Shown here: positions 1-8,786 of the stretch, piece after piece
Layout: the number at the start of each line of letters is the position of its first letter
Position numbering within the stretch: the first letter of the stretch is position 1
Source of the DNA: Mycolicibacterium arabiense
Lineage (GTDB): Bacteria; Actinomycetota; Actinomycetes; Mycobacteriales; Mycobacteriaceae
Assembly: GCF_010731815.2 (NCBI RefSeq)
Contig: NZ_AP022593.1
Coordinates: 2,728,001-2,792,000, forward strand
DNA: 64,000 nt
Reading direction: 5' to 3'
Translations under genes and position numbers: made by a program
The notes under the pieces: model-generated
Databases searched by the model: none
Told to the model about the DNA's origin: nothing
Seen by the model: only the letters and a program-made list of their open reading frames with translations

Positions 1-18
1 AAAGTCTGGTTCTAGCGC

Positions 19-1161
19 GTGACCTCTGCCGCGGGGCGTGATGACCAGGCGGTACATCCCCTGGTCCGCGCCGCCGCGGCGTGGTCATGGCGGCTGCTCG
101 TCATAGGGGCGGCCGCCTATGCACTGCTCTGGCTACTTCAGACCATGGGCGTCGTGGTCGTCTCGATCGCGATCGCCCTGATCCTCACCGCGCTCCTGCT
201 GCCCGCCGTCGACTTCCTAGATCGTTACGGCGCGGTTCGCGGGGGCGCGGTGGCGTTCGTCATGGTGCTCGGTCTGGCCATCCTCACCGGTGTCATGTCG
301 TTCGTCGTCAACCAATTCGTCGACGGTGCACCGCAACTCGTCGACGAGGTGACCCGCAGCATCGAAGGTGCCCGCGCCTGGCTCATCAACGGGCCGGCCG
401 ACCTCAGCCGCGACCAGATCAACCAGGCCGGCGACACCGTCATCGACTCGCTGCGCGACCATCAGGCGCAGCTCACCACTGGCGCCCTGTCCACCGCGGG
501 CACCATCGCCGAGATCCTCACCGGCGCACTGCTGTGCCTCTTCACGGTCATCTTCTTCCTCCTCGGCGGCCGCAACATCTGGGAATTCGTCACCCGTCTC
601 ATCCCGCGCGCTCAGCGGGCGCGCGTGCGCGAAGCTGGTGCGGCCGGGTTCCATTCACTGGCCGGCTATGCGCGCGCCACGTCGCTGGTGGCCCTCGTCG
701 ACGCCGTCGCCATCGGCAGCGGCCTGGCGATCATGGGCATTCCGCTGGCGCTGCCGCTGGCCTCACTCATCTTCCTCGGCGCCTTCGTCCCCGTGGTGGG
801 CGCTCTGGTCACCGGCTTCCTCGCGGTGATCGTGGCCCTACTGGCCAAGGGCATCGTGTACGCGCTGATCACCCTTGCGCTCATCATCGCCGTCATGCAG
901 CTCGAAGCCCACGTCCTGCAGCCGTTGGTCATGGGTCGCGCGGTGTCGCTGCACCCGCTCGCCGTGGTCATCGGCATCACCGCGGGCGGTGTGCTGGCGG
1001 GCGTGATCGGCGCCCTGCTCGTGGTGCCTGCCATCGCGTTCTTCAACAGTTTCGTGCGAGTCCTCGCCGCCCAGGATCCCGACTCGGAGGCCGATTCGCT
1101 CGACGACGAGGACGGCCCCCTGGTCGACTCGAACGTCGACGACCCTGGGCCCAAGCGCTAG
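19..1161 (+). CDS. AI-2E family (PerM-type) membrane transporter
   Basis: The 380-residue protein starts at GTG 19; an in-frame stop at 13-15 excludes any longer form. It has about seven hydrophobic segments: a pair near residues 26-62, one near 75-95, one near 160-185 and a group from about 215 to 345. The long hydrophilic loop between the third and fourth segments is typical of AI-2E/PerM permeases. The C-terminus is an acidic Asp/Glu-rich tail. Members export small molecules or act as ion-coupled exporters; the substrate cannot be deduced here. It converges with the antiporter gene, with a 21-base gap. Confidence 0.85.
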   Translation: MTSAAGRDDQAVHPLVRAAAAWSWRLLVIGAAAYALLWLLQTMGVVVVSIAIALILTALLLPAVDFLDRYGAVRGGAVAFVMVLGLAILTGVMSFVVNQFVDGAPQLVDEVTRSIEGARAWLINGPADLSRDQINQAGDTVIDSLRDHQAQLTTGALSTAGTIAEILTGALLCLFTVIFFLLGGRNIWEFVTRLIPRAQRARVREAGAAGFHSLAGYARATSLVALVDAVAIGSGLAIMGIPLALPLASLIFLGAFVPVVGALVTGFLAVIVALLAKGIVYALITLALIIAVMQLEAHVLQPLVMGRAVSLHPLAVVIGITAGGVLAGVIGALLVVPAIAFFNSFVRVLAAQDPDSEADSLDDEDGPLVDSNVDDPGPKR

Positions 1162-1182
1162 CCCGAACCTACGTGGATTCTC

Positions 1183-2748
1183 TCACTCCGGCTGAGCGCC
1201 GCGGGCGTCGAGCCTGCGCAGCACGACGTCGACGATGGTCGGGTCGGTACCGGATTCCGCTCTGGCGGTGACGATCTCGTTGCGGGCGGCCTCGAGGATC
1301 TGATCCTTCACGGCATTGCTAGACATCGCATGGTCGGTGTGCCGGGCGCTCTCCTCGGCGTCGTGCTCGACCGGTGCGAATCCGATGGCATGCCACATCC
1401 GGTCGGCGTTCTCGCCTGCGTGCTCGAGGACGTCGGTGTCGACGTCACCGCCGGAACGCAGTTCGTCGAGCCGCCGCTGGCCGGCCGCCCTGGCCCGCCG
1501 GATCAGATCCTGGGTGGCCCCGTCCCGCGCGTCGTTGGACACGCTCACGTTCAGCCGCCGGACCAGGAACGGCAGCGTCAGACCCTGCACCAGCATCGTC
1601 ACCATGATCACGACGAACGCGATGAAGATGAGCCGGTCGCGCTCCGGAAAGCCCGGCGTGCCAACGGGTAAGGCCAACACACACGCCAGCGTCACCACGC
1701 CGCGCATGCCCGCCCACGAGGCGATCGTCATCTCCCGCCACCCGGTGGGCTCGCCCGAAGCACCCTGGCGGCGACGCAGTTTCTCGTCGGCGGCGGCGAC
1801 CGGGAAGATCCACAGGAACCGGACCGCGATCACCACTGCCGTGACGATCAATGCCTGCCCGATGGCGACGTCCAACGACCCCGGCACGTTGGCTGCGACG
1901 TTGCGCAACTCCACTCCGACGAAGGCGAACGCGGCACCGGTGAGGAGCAGTTCGACGACGTCCCACGTCGTGCCGCTGACCAGCCGCGTCTGCGCGGATT
2001 CCACGTCGCCGGAACGGCTCAGCGCCAAGGCGACCGTCACGACCGCCAGCACGCCGCTGCCGTGCAGGAGGTCGGCCGCCCCGTAGGCCACGAACGGGAC
2101 TACGAGCACCAGCGCGCTACCCGACGGGTGCGCGGGCAGGACGTCGAGGAGCCGGCGCGTCGCCAGTGCCAGCGCGAGCCCGACCGCGATGCCGATGGTC
2201 ACCGCCACCGCCAGCGTGCCCGTTGCCTTCCATGGCGAAAACGCACCGGTCAGGGTGGCCGCCACCGCGACTTCGTAGAGCACCAGCGACGTGGCGTCGT
2301 TCGACAACCCTTCACCCTCGAGGACCGTCCGGAGCCGCCGTGGCAACTTCAGCTTGCGCGCCACCGAGGTGGCGGCGACGGGATCGGGCGGGGCGACGGC
2401 CGCGCCGAGCGCCACACCCGCAGCCAGTGGCAGCCCTGGCACCACGGCGCTGACAACCGCGCCGACCACGAACGCCGTCACCGCGACCAGCGCCACGGCG
2501 AGTAGGCCGATGGCGCGGCGGTTGTCCAGGAATTGGCGCCACGACGTGCGCCTGGCGGCGGCGAACAGCAGCGGCGGCAGCACCACCGGCAGGATCCAGC
2601 CCGGGTCGACGTTCGGTATCTCCAGCCCCGGAATGAAGGCGAGCACCAGACCGAACGCGAGCAGCATCACCGGATAGGGCACCGTGATGCGCTCGGCCAG
2701 CGGAGCCAGCACCACGGTCGCCGCGATCAAGATCAAAAGCAGGGTCAA
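1183..2748 (-). CDS. CPA1 (NhaP-type) Na+/H+ antiporter
   Basis: This is a 521-residue polytopic membrane protein. A longer reading to 2874 is possible, but TTG at 2748 follows a perfect AAGGAG at 5-base spacing and puts the first membrane helix at the N-terminus, so it is preferred. Signature residues of the CPA1 family are visible: PDP at 121-123 and the SND ion-binding aspartate motif at 149-151. After the last helix (near residue 400) comes a charged cytosolic tail of about 120 residues. The predicted role is exchange of Na+ (or K+) for protons in pH and salt homeostasis. A 107-base spacer separates it from the divergent lipase maturation factor gene. Confidence 0.85.
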   Translation of the reverse strand: MTLLLILIAATVVLAPLAERITVPYPVMLLAFGLVLAFIPGLEIPNVDPGWILPVVLPPLLFAAARRTSWRQFLDNRRAIGLLAVALVAVTAFVVGAVVSAVVPGLPLAAGVALGAAVAPPDPVAATSVARKLKLPRRLRTVLEGEGLSNDATSLVLYEVAVAATLTGAFSPWKATGTLAVAVTIGIAVGLALALATRRLLDVLPAHPSGSALVLVVPFVAYGAADLLHGSGVLAVVTVALALSRSGDVESAQTRLVSGTTWDVVELLLTGAAFAFVGVELRNVAANVPGSLDVAIGQALIVTAVVIAVRFLWIFPVAAADEKLRRRQGASGEPTGWREMTIASWAGMRGVVTLACVLALPVGTPGFPERDRLIFIAFVVIMVTMLVQGLTLPFLVRRLNVSVSNDARDGATQDLIRRARAAGQRRLDELRSGGDVDTDVLEHAGENADRMWHAIGFAPVEHDAEESARHTDHAMSSNAVKDQILEAARNEIVTARAESGTDPTIVDVVLRRLDARGAQPE

Positions 2749-2855
2749 GGGAACTCCTTCTAGGACGAACCGGACTTCCCCGCTATCGCGAAGCTGAACC
2801 CGCCGGGTTTCCCGGGCGGGGCAGTGGGCACCCGTTCCCGGGCGGAGGGAACGTC

Positions 2856-4298
2856 GTGGACTGGTTGATCGCATCCGACTACTCCTGGGCCAGATGGCTC
2901 CTGGAGCGTGGCATCGCGGTCATCTACGTCGTCGCGTTCGGCGCTGCCGGCCTGCAATTCAAGGGGCTGCTCGGCACCCGCGGCATGCTGCCGATCCCCG
3001 CGTTCCTGCGCACGCACTCGTTCCGGGCGGCACCTAGTGTCTTCCAGCTGCACTACTCGGACCGCTTCTTCGCCCTGGTGTGCTGGGCGGGCGCGACGCT
3101 GGCCGCCGCCATGGTGCTCGGCCTCGGCGACGCCGTGCCGCTCTGGGCGGCGATGACACTCTGGCTGGTGCTGTGGGCGGCGTATCTGTCGATCGTCAAC
3201 GTCGGCCAGCTCTGGTACTCGTTCGGCTGGGAGTCCCTGCTGCTCGAGGCGGGCTTCCTGACGGTGTTCCTCGGCAACCACGACGTCGCACCACCGTGGG
3301 CGGTGCTGGTGGCCGCCTGGTGGCTGCTCTTCCGCGTCGAGTTCGGGGCCGGGTTGATCAAGGTGCGCGGCGACGAGTGCTGGCGCAACCTGACGTGTCT
3401 GGACTACCACCACGAGACGCAGCCCATGCCGGGCCCGTTGAGTTGGTTCTTCCACCGGCTGCCCAAGCCGCTGCACCGCGTCGAGGTTGCAGGCAATCAC
3501 GTGGCGCAGCTCTTCGTGCCGTTCGGCCTGTTCGCCCCACAGCCCGTGGCCGCCGTCGCGGCAGGCATCGTCATCGTCACCCAGCTGTGGCTGGTCGCGT
3601 CCGGGAACTTCGCGTGGCTCAACTGGCTGACGATCGTGCTCGCGTTCAGCGCCGTCGACGACGGCACGGTCGCCGCGGTCACCGGGCTCTCGCCACCCGG
3701 GCACGCCGGTGCCATGCCGGTCTGGTTCGGCGCGATCGTCGTCGCCTTCGCCGTGCTGGTCGCCGTGCTCAGCTGGCACCCCGCCCGCAACCTGCTGTCG
3801 CGACGCCAGCGCATGAACAAGACCTTCGACCCGCTGCACCTGGTCAACGCCTATGGCGCCTTCGGCACCGTCGGGCGCACGCGCAACGAGGTGGTCTTCG
3901 AGGGCACCGCGGACGCGGCGGTCGACGATGCCTCGTGGGTCGAGTACGGATTCAGGGGAAAGCCCGGCGACGTCACCCGGATGCCCAGGCAATGGAGTCC
4001 GTATCACCTGCGGCTCGACTGGCTGCTGTGGTTCGCCGCGATCTCTCCGGCGTACGCCCAACCGTGGGTCGGGCGGTTCTGCGAGGGTCTGCTGCGCAAC
4101 GACCCGGACATCGTACGGCTGTTGCGGCACAACCCCTTTCCCGACCAGCCGCCACGCTATGTGCGGGCGCTGCTGTACCGCTACCGCTTCACTACCCCGC
4201 ACGAACGCAGGACCGAACGCGCGTGGTGGCACCGCGACCTCGTCGGCACCTTTCTGGCGCCACTGGACCTGCGCGAACTCGACCGAATGAAGAGGTGA
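2856..4298 (+). CDS. lipase maturation factor family membrane protein
   Basis: This 480-residue protein starts at GTG 2856, seven bases after GGAGG. It matches the lipase maturation factor (LMF1-like) family: about seven hydrophobic segments in the first 310 residues, including a conserved WESLLLEAGF-type stretch near residue 127, then a soluble C-terminal domain with the VNAYGAFG and EGT(A/D)D patterns of this family. In vertebrates LMF1 helps lipases fold in the ER; the bacterial role is not established. The stop is seven bases before udgX, so the two are probably co-transcribed. Confidence 0.85.
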   Translation: MDWLIASDYSWARWLLERGIAVIYVVAFGAAGLQFKGLLGTRGMLPIPAFLRTHSFRAAPSVFQLHYSDRFFALVCWAGATLAAAMVLGLGDAVPLWAAMTLWLVLWAAYLSIVNVGQLWYSFGWESLLLEAGFLTVFLGNHDVAPPWAVLVAAWWLLFRVEFGAGLIKVRGDECWRNLTCLDYHHETQPMPGPLSWFFHRLPKPLHRVEVAGNHVAQLFVPFGLFAPQPVAAVAAGIVIVTQLWLVASGNFAWLNWLTIVLAFSAVDDGTVAAVTGLSPPGHAGAMPVWFGAIVVAFAVLVAVLSWHPARNLLSRRQRMNKTFDPLHLVNAYGAFGTVGRTRNEVVFEGTADAAVDDASWVEYGFRGKPGDVTRMPRQWSPYHLRLDWLLWFAAISPAYAQPWVGRFCEGLLRNDPDIVRLLRHNPFPDQPPRYVRALLYRYRFTTPHERRTERAWWHRDLVGTFLAPLDLRELDRMKR

Positions 4299-4305
4299 TG
4301 ACGAC

Positions 4306-4950
4306 GTGACCGCTGCCGACTTCCTGCCCCCGACCAAGGATCTCGACGACCTCGCCGCCGCGGCGAAGGGCTGCCAGGGGTGCGACCTGTTCCGGGATGC
4401 CGACCAAGCCGTGTTCGGCGAGGGCGCCGGATCGGCGACCATGATGCTCGTCGGCGAGCAACCCGGCGACCAGGAGGATCGGGCAGGTCGCCCGTTCGTG
4501 GGGCCCGCGGGCCGGTTGCTCGACAGGGCGTTGGCCGCCGCTGCCGTCGAGCGGGAACCGCTCTATGTCACCAACGCCGTCAAGCACTTCAAGTTCACGC
4601 TCCCCGAACGCGGCAAGCGCAGGATTCACCAGACACCCACGCGGACCGAGGTCGTGGCATGCCGGCCGTGGCTGTTCGCCGAACTCGAGGCGGTGGATCC
4701 CGACGTCGTGATCCTGCTGGGCGCCACCGCAGCGAAGGCATTGCTGGGCAACGACTTCCGACTGACCGCACATAGGCAGGAGGTGCTACGCCTACCCGCC
4801 GGCGACGACGTGCCGCCCGTCGACCCGACCGTGGTGGCGACCGTGCATCCGTCGTCGATCCTGCGCGGACCCCAGGAGCGACGCGACGAGGCGTTCCAGT
4901 CACTCGTCGACGATCTGCGATTCGCCGCGTCCCTGCTGAACACCCGGTGA
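4306..4950 (+). CDS. udgX: UdgX-type uracil-DNA glycosylase-fold protein
   Basis: This 214-residue member of the uracil-DNA glycosylase superfamily has motif A as GEQPG (50-54), C23xxC26 for the iron-sulfur cluster, motif HPSSIL (171-176) and the diagnostic KRRIH loop at 104-108. In Mycobacterium smegmatis UdgX the histidine of this loop (H109) forms a covalent bond with the abasic sugar after uracil excision, leaving the protein locked on DNA; H108 here is equivalent. It acts on uracil in DNA in the cytoplasm. Start GTG 4306 lies seven bases after the upstream stop. Confidence 0.93.
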   Translation: MTAADFLPPTKDLDDLAAAAKGCQGCDLFRDADQAVFGEGAGSATMMLVGEQPGDQEDRAGRPFVGPAGRLLDRALAAAAVEREPLYVTNAVKHFKFTLPERGKRRIHQTPTRTEVVACRPWLFAELEAVDPDVVILLGATAAKALLGNDFRLTAHRQEVLRLPAGDDVPPVDPTVVATVHPSSILRGPQERRDEAFQSLVDDLRFAASLLNTR

Positions 4951-4973
4951 TTGCCTGCGCGGGAGGCGGGTAG
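4949..4973 (+). promoter_or_regulatory. weak SigF-like promoter before MBL gene
   Basis: GATT (4949-4952), a 15-base spacer and GGGTAG (4968-4973) resemble the mycobacterial SigF pattern GTTT-N15/17-GGGTAy, with one -35 mismatch and one -10 mismatch. A start at about 4980 would leave almost no leader before ATG 4983. The -35 overlaps the end of udgX. This is the weakest promoter of the set together with the one at 60127. Confidence 0.25.
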
Positions 4974-4982
4974 CCGGGGGCC

Positions 4983-5795
4983 ATGTCAACAACCGTCACC
5001 GTCACGTTCATCGGCAACGCCACCACGCTGATCTCGACAGGCGACCTCACGCTGCTGACCGACCCGAACTTCCTGCACCAGGGCCAGCACGCCTACCTCG
5101 GCTACGGCCTGGTGTCCAAAAGACTGCAACCGCCCGCGCTGACCATCGACCAGCTACCGAAACTCGACGCAATCGTGCTGTCGCACATGCACGGTGACCA
5201 CTGGGACCGCGTCGCTCAGCGAGGACTCGACCACGGTTTGCCCATCCTCACCACGCACGCGGCAGCAAAGGCGCTGCGCAAGCGCGGCTTTCCGCGCGCG
5301 ACCGGGATGGCGACGTGGCAGTCGCACACGCTCACCGGAACCCAATCGCGGATCACGGTCACGGCGCTGCCCGGTCGGCATGCGCCGCTGTGGGCGCAGC
5401 GCCTCCTGCCGCCGGTGAACGGGACCATGCTGGAGTTCGGCCCGCTCGACGGCTCGGTCACGTCGCGGCTGTACGTCTCGGGCGACACGCTGCTGATCGA
5501 CGAGTTGTCGGAGATTCCGGCACGTTTCGAGTCGATCCATGCCGGGGTGCTGCACCTGGGCGGCACCCGGTTGCCTGCAGGTTCAAGGCTGCCGTTCGGA
5601 CTCACGGTGACGATGGACGGCCAACAGGGCACCGACGTCGTCGAACTGCTCGACCTGCCGAAGGTGATTCCGGTGCACTTCGACGACTACGGGGTGTTCG
5701 CGTCGCCGCTGGCCGACTTCGAGCGAGAAATGGCGCGCCGCGGGCACTCCGAACGACTTCTTCGGGTTACCCGCGGCGCGTCGGTGACGATCTAG
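4983..5795 (+). CDS. MBL-fold metal-dependent hydrolase (UlaG-like)
   Basis: This 270-residue metallo-beta-lactamase-fold protein has the metal-binding signature SHMHGDHWD near residues 66-74, an early TFIGNATTLI strand typical of UlaG/UPF0173-like members, a GDTLLIDE strand near 165 and a C-terminal PVHFDDYG. The overall pattern fits cytosolic hydrolases of phosphodiesters or lactones, but the substrate is unknown. The start is ATG 4983. The stop is two bases from the end of the convergent dps gene. Confidence 0.85.
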   Translation: MSTTVTVTFIGNATTLISTGDLTLLTDPNFLHQGQHAYLGYGLVSKRLQPPALTIDQLPKLDAIVLSHMHGDHWDRVAQRGLDHGLPILTTHAAAKALRKRGFPRATGMATWQSHTLTGTQSRITVTALPGRHAPLWAQRLLPPVNGTMLEFGPLDGSVTSRLYVSGDTLLIDELSEIPARFESIHAGVLHLGGTRLPAGSRLPFGLTVTMDGQQGTDVVELLDLPKVIPVHFDDYGVFASPLADFEREMARRGHSERLLRVTRGASVTI

Positions 5796-5797
5796 CG

Positions 5798-6337
5798 CTA
5801 GCGCGCCGAGGCAGCGGCGCCCTTCTCGGTGTCCTTGCCCTCGTTGGCGAGCTGGCCGCTCGAGTTCTCCAGGTGCGCGCGGACGAACCACTGGAACTTC
5901 TCCAGCTCGGCCGCATGGCCGATGAGCAGGTCCTGCGACACCAGGTCGAGTTCCTCGAGGCGCTCGATGGTCTTGCGGGTGTCCTCGATGACGCCGTTGT
6001 AGACGAGGTCGACGGCGGCGAGGTGAGCCTGCACGGTGTCGCGGCCAACCGAGTAGTCGTCCCACGTGCGGTCCTTCACGATCGCGCCGGGCGTGCCCTG
6101 CGGCGATGCGCCGAGTGCGGCGATCCGCTCGGCGGCCTCGTCGGCGTAACCGCGGACCAGCTCGACCTGCGGGTCGATCATCTCGTGCACCCCGATGAAG
6201 TTGGGGCCGACGACGTTCCAGTGCACGTGCTTGAGCGTGAGGTGGAGGTCGTTGTAGGTGCTGAGCTGCTTCTGCAGCAGGTCGGCGATCTCGCGGCCCT
6301 GCTGTTCGGACAGGCCGGGCACGGTGAATTGCGTCAT
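5798..6337 (-). CDS. dps: Dps ferritin-like DNA-protection protein
   Basis: This 179-residue protein closely resembles mycobacterial Dps1. The intersubunit ferroxidase ligands are all in place: H39, H51, D55, D66 and E70, in HVHW, GVHEMID and YADEAAE contexts. The C-terminal tail contains Lys and Arg, as in the mycobacterial forms that bind DNA. It forms a dodecameric cage that oxidises and stores iron with peroxide and compacts DNA in stationary phase. AAGGAG lies seven bases before ATG 6337. A SigF-like promoter lies just upstream. Confidence 0.95.
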   Translation of the reverse strand: MTQFTVPGLSEQQGREIADLLQKQLSTYNDLHLTLKHVHWNVVGPNFIGVHEMIDPQVELVRGYADEAAERIAALGASPQGTPGAIVKDRTWDDYSVGRDTVQAHLAAVDLVYNGVIEDTRKTIERLEELDLVSQDLLIGHAAELEKFQWFVRAHLENSSGQLANEGKDTEKGAAASAR

Positions 6338-6377
6338 GGTGTTCTCCTTCGTGGACTACGTAACTCCGCCCGGTGAT

Positions 6378-6403
6378 CTACCCAGACGACGCGCCCGGCA
6401 ATC
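6378..6403 (-). promoter_or_regulatory. probable SigF-type promoter of dps
   Basis: On the minus strand GATT (6403-6400), 16 bases, then GGGTAG (6383-6378), giving a leader of about 34 bases before dps. The -10 fits the SigF consensus apart from its last base; the -35 has one mismatch to GTTT. M. smegmatis dps is reported to be controlled by extracytoplasmic/alternative sigma factors including SigF. Confidence 0.45.
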
Positions 6404-6434
6404 TGACGACTACGTGACGTATGACCGAATCGCG

Positions 6435-7130
6435 TCAGCGCACGTCGCCGCGGATGACGGCGATCCACTCCTCGCGCCGGCCGCGCGGGAGCAACCCCTC
6501 ACGCTCCAGCCATTCGGCCCGTGCCGACATGACCGGTCCGAACGGGATCAGCTGCTCGGCGACCACGTCGGCCCGCAGCCCGGCGGCGCGCAGCGCGCGC
6601 ACGGTGGCGCCGATGCCCGCGAACTCCGACTGCACGATCAACACGGTGCCGCCGTCGGCGAGCATCGAGGGCACGTTCTCGCAGAGGGGATCGAGCACCA
6701 GTCGCCCGTCCCGCCCGGCGTTCCATGCCGTCGATGGACCCGCGATGGGCACGACGTCTGCGCCGTCGTCGAAGGGGACGTAGGGCGGGTTGCACGTCAC
6801 GACGTCGAACGGGCCGAACTCCACCGCCCTGGCCCACGAACCGAGGTGGACGTCGACGTTCAGGCCGGCTGCGGCGGCGTTGCCGCGGGCGCACCGCACC
6901 GCGTCGGCGGACAGATCTAGGGCGGTGACGTCCGCGGCGCCGGTCGCGGCCGCGGCGAGGCCGACAACGCCGCTGCCGGTGCACAGGTCAGCGACGCGGT
7001 TGCCGGGCACGCGACCGGTGGAGCGCATGACGTCGATCAGCAGGGCCGAGTCGTGCTGCGGCGGATAGACGTCGGGGGTGATGGTGGGGACTCCGAGCAC
7101 CGTGTCGGCGTCCTGGATGGCTGTGGTCAC
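6435..7130 (-). CDS. HemK/PrmC-related class I methyltransferase
   Basis: The protein has 231 residues when started at GTG 7130, which follows CGGAG; the reading frame runs on to 7562 but there it would cross the phoU promoter and gene. The SAM-binding motif DLCTGSGVVGL is at 48-58 and the catalytic NPPY of N5-glutamine/N6-adenine methylases at 114-117. The N-terminal PrmC helical domain is missing, so this is the short 'putative methylase' type rather than the release-factor enzyme itself. It is divergent from phoU. Confidence 0.8.
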   Translation of the reverse strand: MTTAIQDADTVLGVPTITPDVYPPQHDSALLIDVMRSTGRVPGNRVADLCTGSGVVGLAAAATGAADVTALDLSADAVRCARGNAAAAGLNVDVHLGSWARAVEFGPFDVVTCNPPYVPFDDGADVVPIAGPSTAWNAGRDGRLVLDPLCENVPSMLADGGTVLIVQSEFAGIGATVRALRAAGLRADVVAEQLIPFGPVMSARAEWLEREGLLPRGRREEWIAVIRGDVR

Positions 7131-7273
7131 GTTTGCTCCGGCAATTGATTCAGATGGTTCGCTGCGGGTGATCGCTGCCGTGGGGATTCCCCCTCCGCTC
7201 CGATTTAGACCTATCGGATGAAACCGAATCGAGACTCGTACGTGACCCCCGGAGCAGGTCGGGTGCACTTCGT

Positions 7274-7299
7274 GTTTGACACCGCCCCATAGCGGGTAC
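7274..7299 (+). promoter_or_regulatory. SigF-type promoter of phoU
   Basis: GTTT (7274-7277), a 16-base spacer and GGGTAC (7294-7299) match the mycobacterial SigF consensus GTTT-N15/17-GGGTAy in full. Transcription from about 7306 would give a leader of about 20 bases that still contains the AGGGGAGGA ribosome-binding site. Confidence 0.7.
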
Positions 7300-7326
7300 C
7301 GGCGCTCTTCGAGCAGGGGAGGAACT

Positions 7327-8007
7327 GTGCGTACCGAATTCCATGCCGAACTCGACCGCCTGTCGAGCGAACTCGGCGAGATGTGTGGGATAGCGGCGTC
7401 GTTGATGGAATGCGCCACCGTGGCACTCGTCCGCGCCGACGGGCCGTGCCTGGACCGGGTGCCCGCGGAACTCGCGCGCCTCGATGCCATCGACGCACGC
7501 GCCCGTGACCGCGCGATGGCCATGCTGGCACTACAGGCACCCGTCGCCCGAGACCTGCGCATGGTGGTGTCGGCGATTCAAATCGCCGCGGACGCCGACC
7601 GGATGGGTGGCCTTGCGGCCAACGTGGCGAAGATCGCCCGCCGGCATCATCCCGACGTCGCCGTACCCGAGATCGCCGCGGACCACTTCGTTCAGATGGG
7701 CCGGGTGGCGGTCGACCTCGCCCGCGACGTGCAGTCGGCCGTGCTCACGGGGGACGTGGACCACGCCGAACGCGTTCAGCACGACGACGAGGCCATGGAC
7801 GACCTCAACCGGGGGCTCTTCGGTTTGCTCACCGATCTGCGCTGGGACCACGGCACCGCATCCGCGGTCGACGTGGTCCTGCTCGGCAGGTTCTACGAGC
7901 GATTCGCCGACCATGCCGTCGAGATCGCGCGCAGGATCGTCTTCCGCTCCACCGGTCGCGCCCCCCTGCGCACCGACGAACCACGGGCACACGTCATCCG
8001 CCGGTGA
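7327..8007 (+). CDS. phoU: PhoU-like phosphate signalling regulator (PhoY type)
   Basis: This is a 226-residue, all-helical protein with two PhoU repeats (about residues 8-100 and 115-210) and the acidic RFYERFADHAVEIA signature near 189-202. Start GTG 7327 directly follows AGGGGAGGA; earlier in-frame starts lie inside the promoter. PhoU proteins link the Pst phosphate transporter to the SenX3-RegX3 sensor system and dampen the phosphate-starvation response; in mycobacteria PhoY proteins also influence persistence. There are no pst genes nearby, so this is a stand-alone copy under a SigF-type promoter. Confidence 0.88.
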   Translation: MRTEFHAELDRLSSELGEMCGIAASLMECATVALVRADGPCLDRVPAELARLDAIDARARDRAMAMLALQAPVARDLRMVVSAIQIAADADRMGGLAANVAKIARRHHPDVAVPEIAADHFVQMGRVAVDLARDVQSAVLTGDVDHAERVQHDDEAMDDLNRGLFGLLTDLRWDHGTASAVDVVLLGRFYERFADHAVEIARRIVFRSTGRAPLRTDEPRAHVIRR

Positions 8008-8020
8008 ACCAGGTGGTCGT

Positions 8021-8197
8021 CTAGGTCGTCGTCGGGGCACTCTCGCTCGTCGACGTCTCGGACGTATCCGTGTAGGTCGGCGCGTCCTGCGTGGTCCCGC
8101 ATGCGGTGACGACGGGCAGCACGACGACGCCGAGTGCGAACACTCCCGCTGCCACGGCGCGACGGGATGCTCGAGGAGTCCAAAGCCGGTTGATCAT
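8021..8197 (-). CDS. small putative lipoprotein, 58 residues
   Basis: This short gene reads from ATG 8197 to TAG 8021. The product has a basic N-terminus (RxSRR), a hydrophobic stretch at 14-30, and a lipobox VTAC with the lipid-modified cysteine at 33. The remaining 25 residues are Thr/Ser/Glu-rich and end in TTT, typical of a surface linker. A signal peptide this regular is unlikely by chance. It is convergent with phoU (13-base gap) and divergent from the DUF4383 gene. No clear ribosome-binding site is seen. Function unknown. Confidence 0.6.
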   Translation of the reverse strand: MINRLWTPRASRRAVAAGVFALGVVVLPVVTACGTTQDAPTYTDTSETSTSESAPTTT

Positions 8198-8234
8198 GAG
8201 CTTCAGCTACCCCATGCCGCACGCGACAAACCCC

Positions 8235-8259
8235 GTTTGCGCACCGGTACCCGGGGTAT
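8235..8259 (+). promoter_or_regulatory. SigF-type promoter of the DUF4383 gene
   Basis: GTTT (8235-8238), a 15-base spacer and GGGTAT (8254-8259): an exact match to the mycobacterial SigF consensus. The start would be near 8266, leaving a leader of about 25 bases before ATG 8291. Confidence 0.75.
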
Positions 8260-8290
8260 CGCCGAGGCTCCCTCAACCTAAGGACTGAAC

Positions 8291-8782
8291 ATGACCACAG
8301 CAAATACCGGTGGAACGGCCAGGGCGACCCGCAGCCGCACCCCCGTACAGATGGCCGCACTCGTCGTCGGCGCCGTCTTCCTGCTCGTCGGCATTGCCGG
8401 ATTCATCCCCGGCGTGACCACCAACTATGACCAGCTCATGGGTGCAGGCCATCATTCCGGCGCCATGCTTCTCGGAATCTTCAACGTGTCGATCCTGCAC
8501 AACGTGGTGCACCTGCTGTTCGGCGTCGCAGGCGTGTTGATGGCGCGCACCGCCCCCTTGGCGCGCAACTACCTGATCGGCGGCGGCATCGTCTACGCCC
8601 TGCTGTTCGTCTACGGCCTGGTGATCGACCACGAGAGTGCCGCGAACTTCGTCCCGCTCAACCAGGCAGACAACTGGCTGCACCTGGTTCTCGCGATCGG
8701 GATGATCGCGCTCGGAGTGCTCCTGGGCAAGCGGTCGCTCACGGCCACCAGCTCACCGAATGCGCTGGGACGCAACGCCTGA
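8291..8782 (+). CDS. DUF4383 four-helix membrane protein
   Basis: This 163-residue protein has four hydrophobic segments (about 20-42, 62-88, 95-112 and 125-146). Between the first two is a polar loop, GAGHHSGAM, and the second contains LHNVVHLLFG, the His-rich signature of the DUF4383 family. Members are small actinobacterial membrane proteins of unknown function. The SigF-type promoter and the neighbouring stress genes suggest a role in the stationary-phase or envelope stress response. Confidence 0.85.
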   Translation: MTTANTGGTARATRSRTPVQMAALVVGAVFLLVGIAGFIPGVTTNYDQLMGAGHHSGAMLLGIFNVSILHNVVHLLFGVAGVLMARTAPLARNYLIGGGIVYALLFVYGLVIDHESAANFVPLNQADNWLHLVLAIGMIALGVLLGKRSLTATSSPNALGRNA

Positions 8783-8786
8783 CGGT

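Noticed and set aside
2760..4442. A 560-codon open frame on the minus strand opposite the lipase-maturation-factor gene
   Set aside because: Its translation is rich in Arg, Gln, Glu and His without domain motifs; it mirrors codon structure of the real plus-strand gene and extends into udgX.
7131..7562. N-terminal extension of the methyltransferase up to 7562
   Set aside because: It would cover the phoU promoter, ribosome-binding site and coding start; GTG 7130 gives the normal length with a ribosome-binding site.
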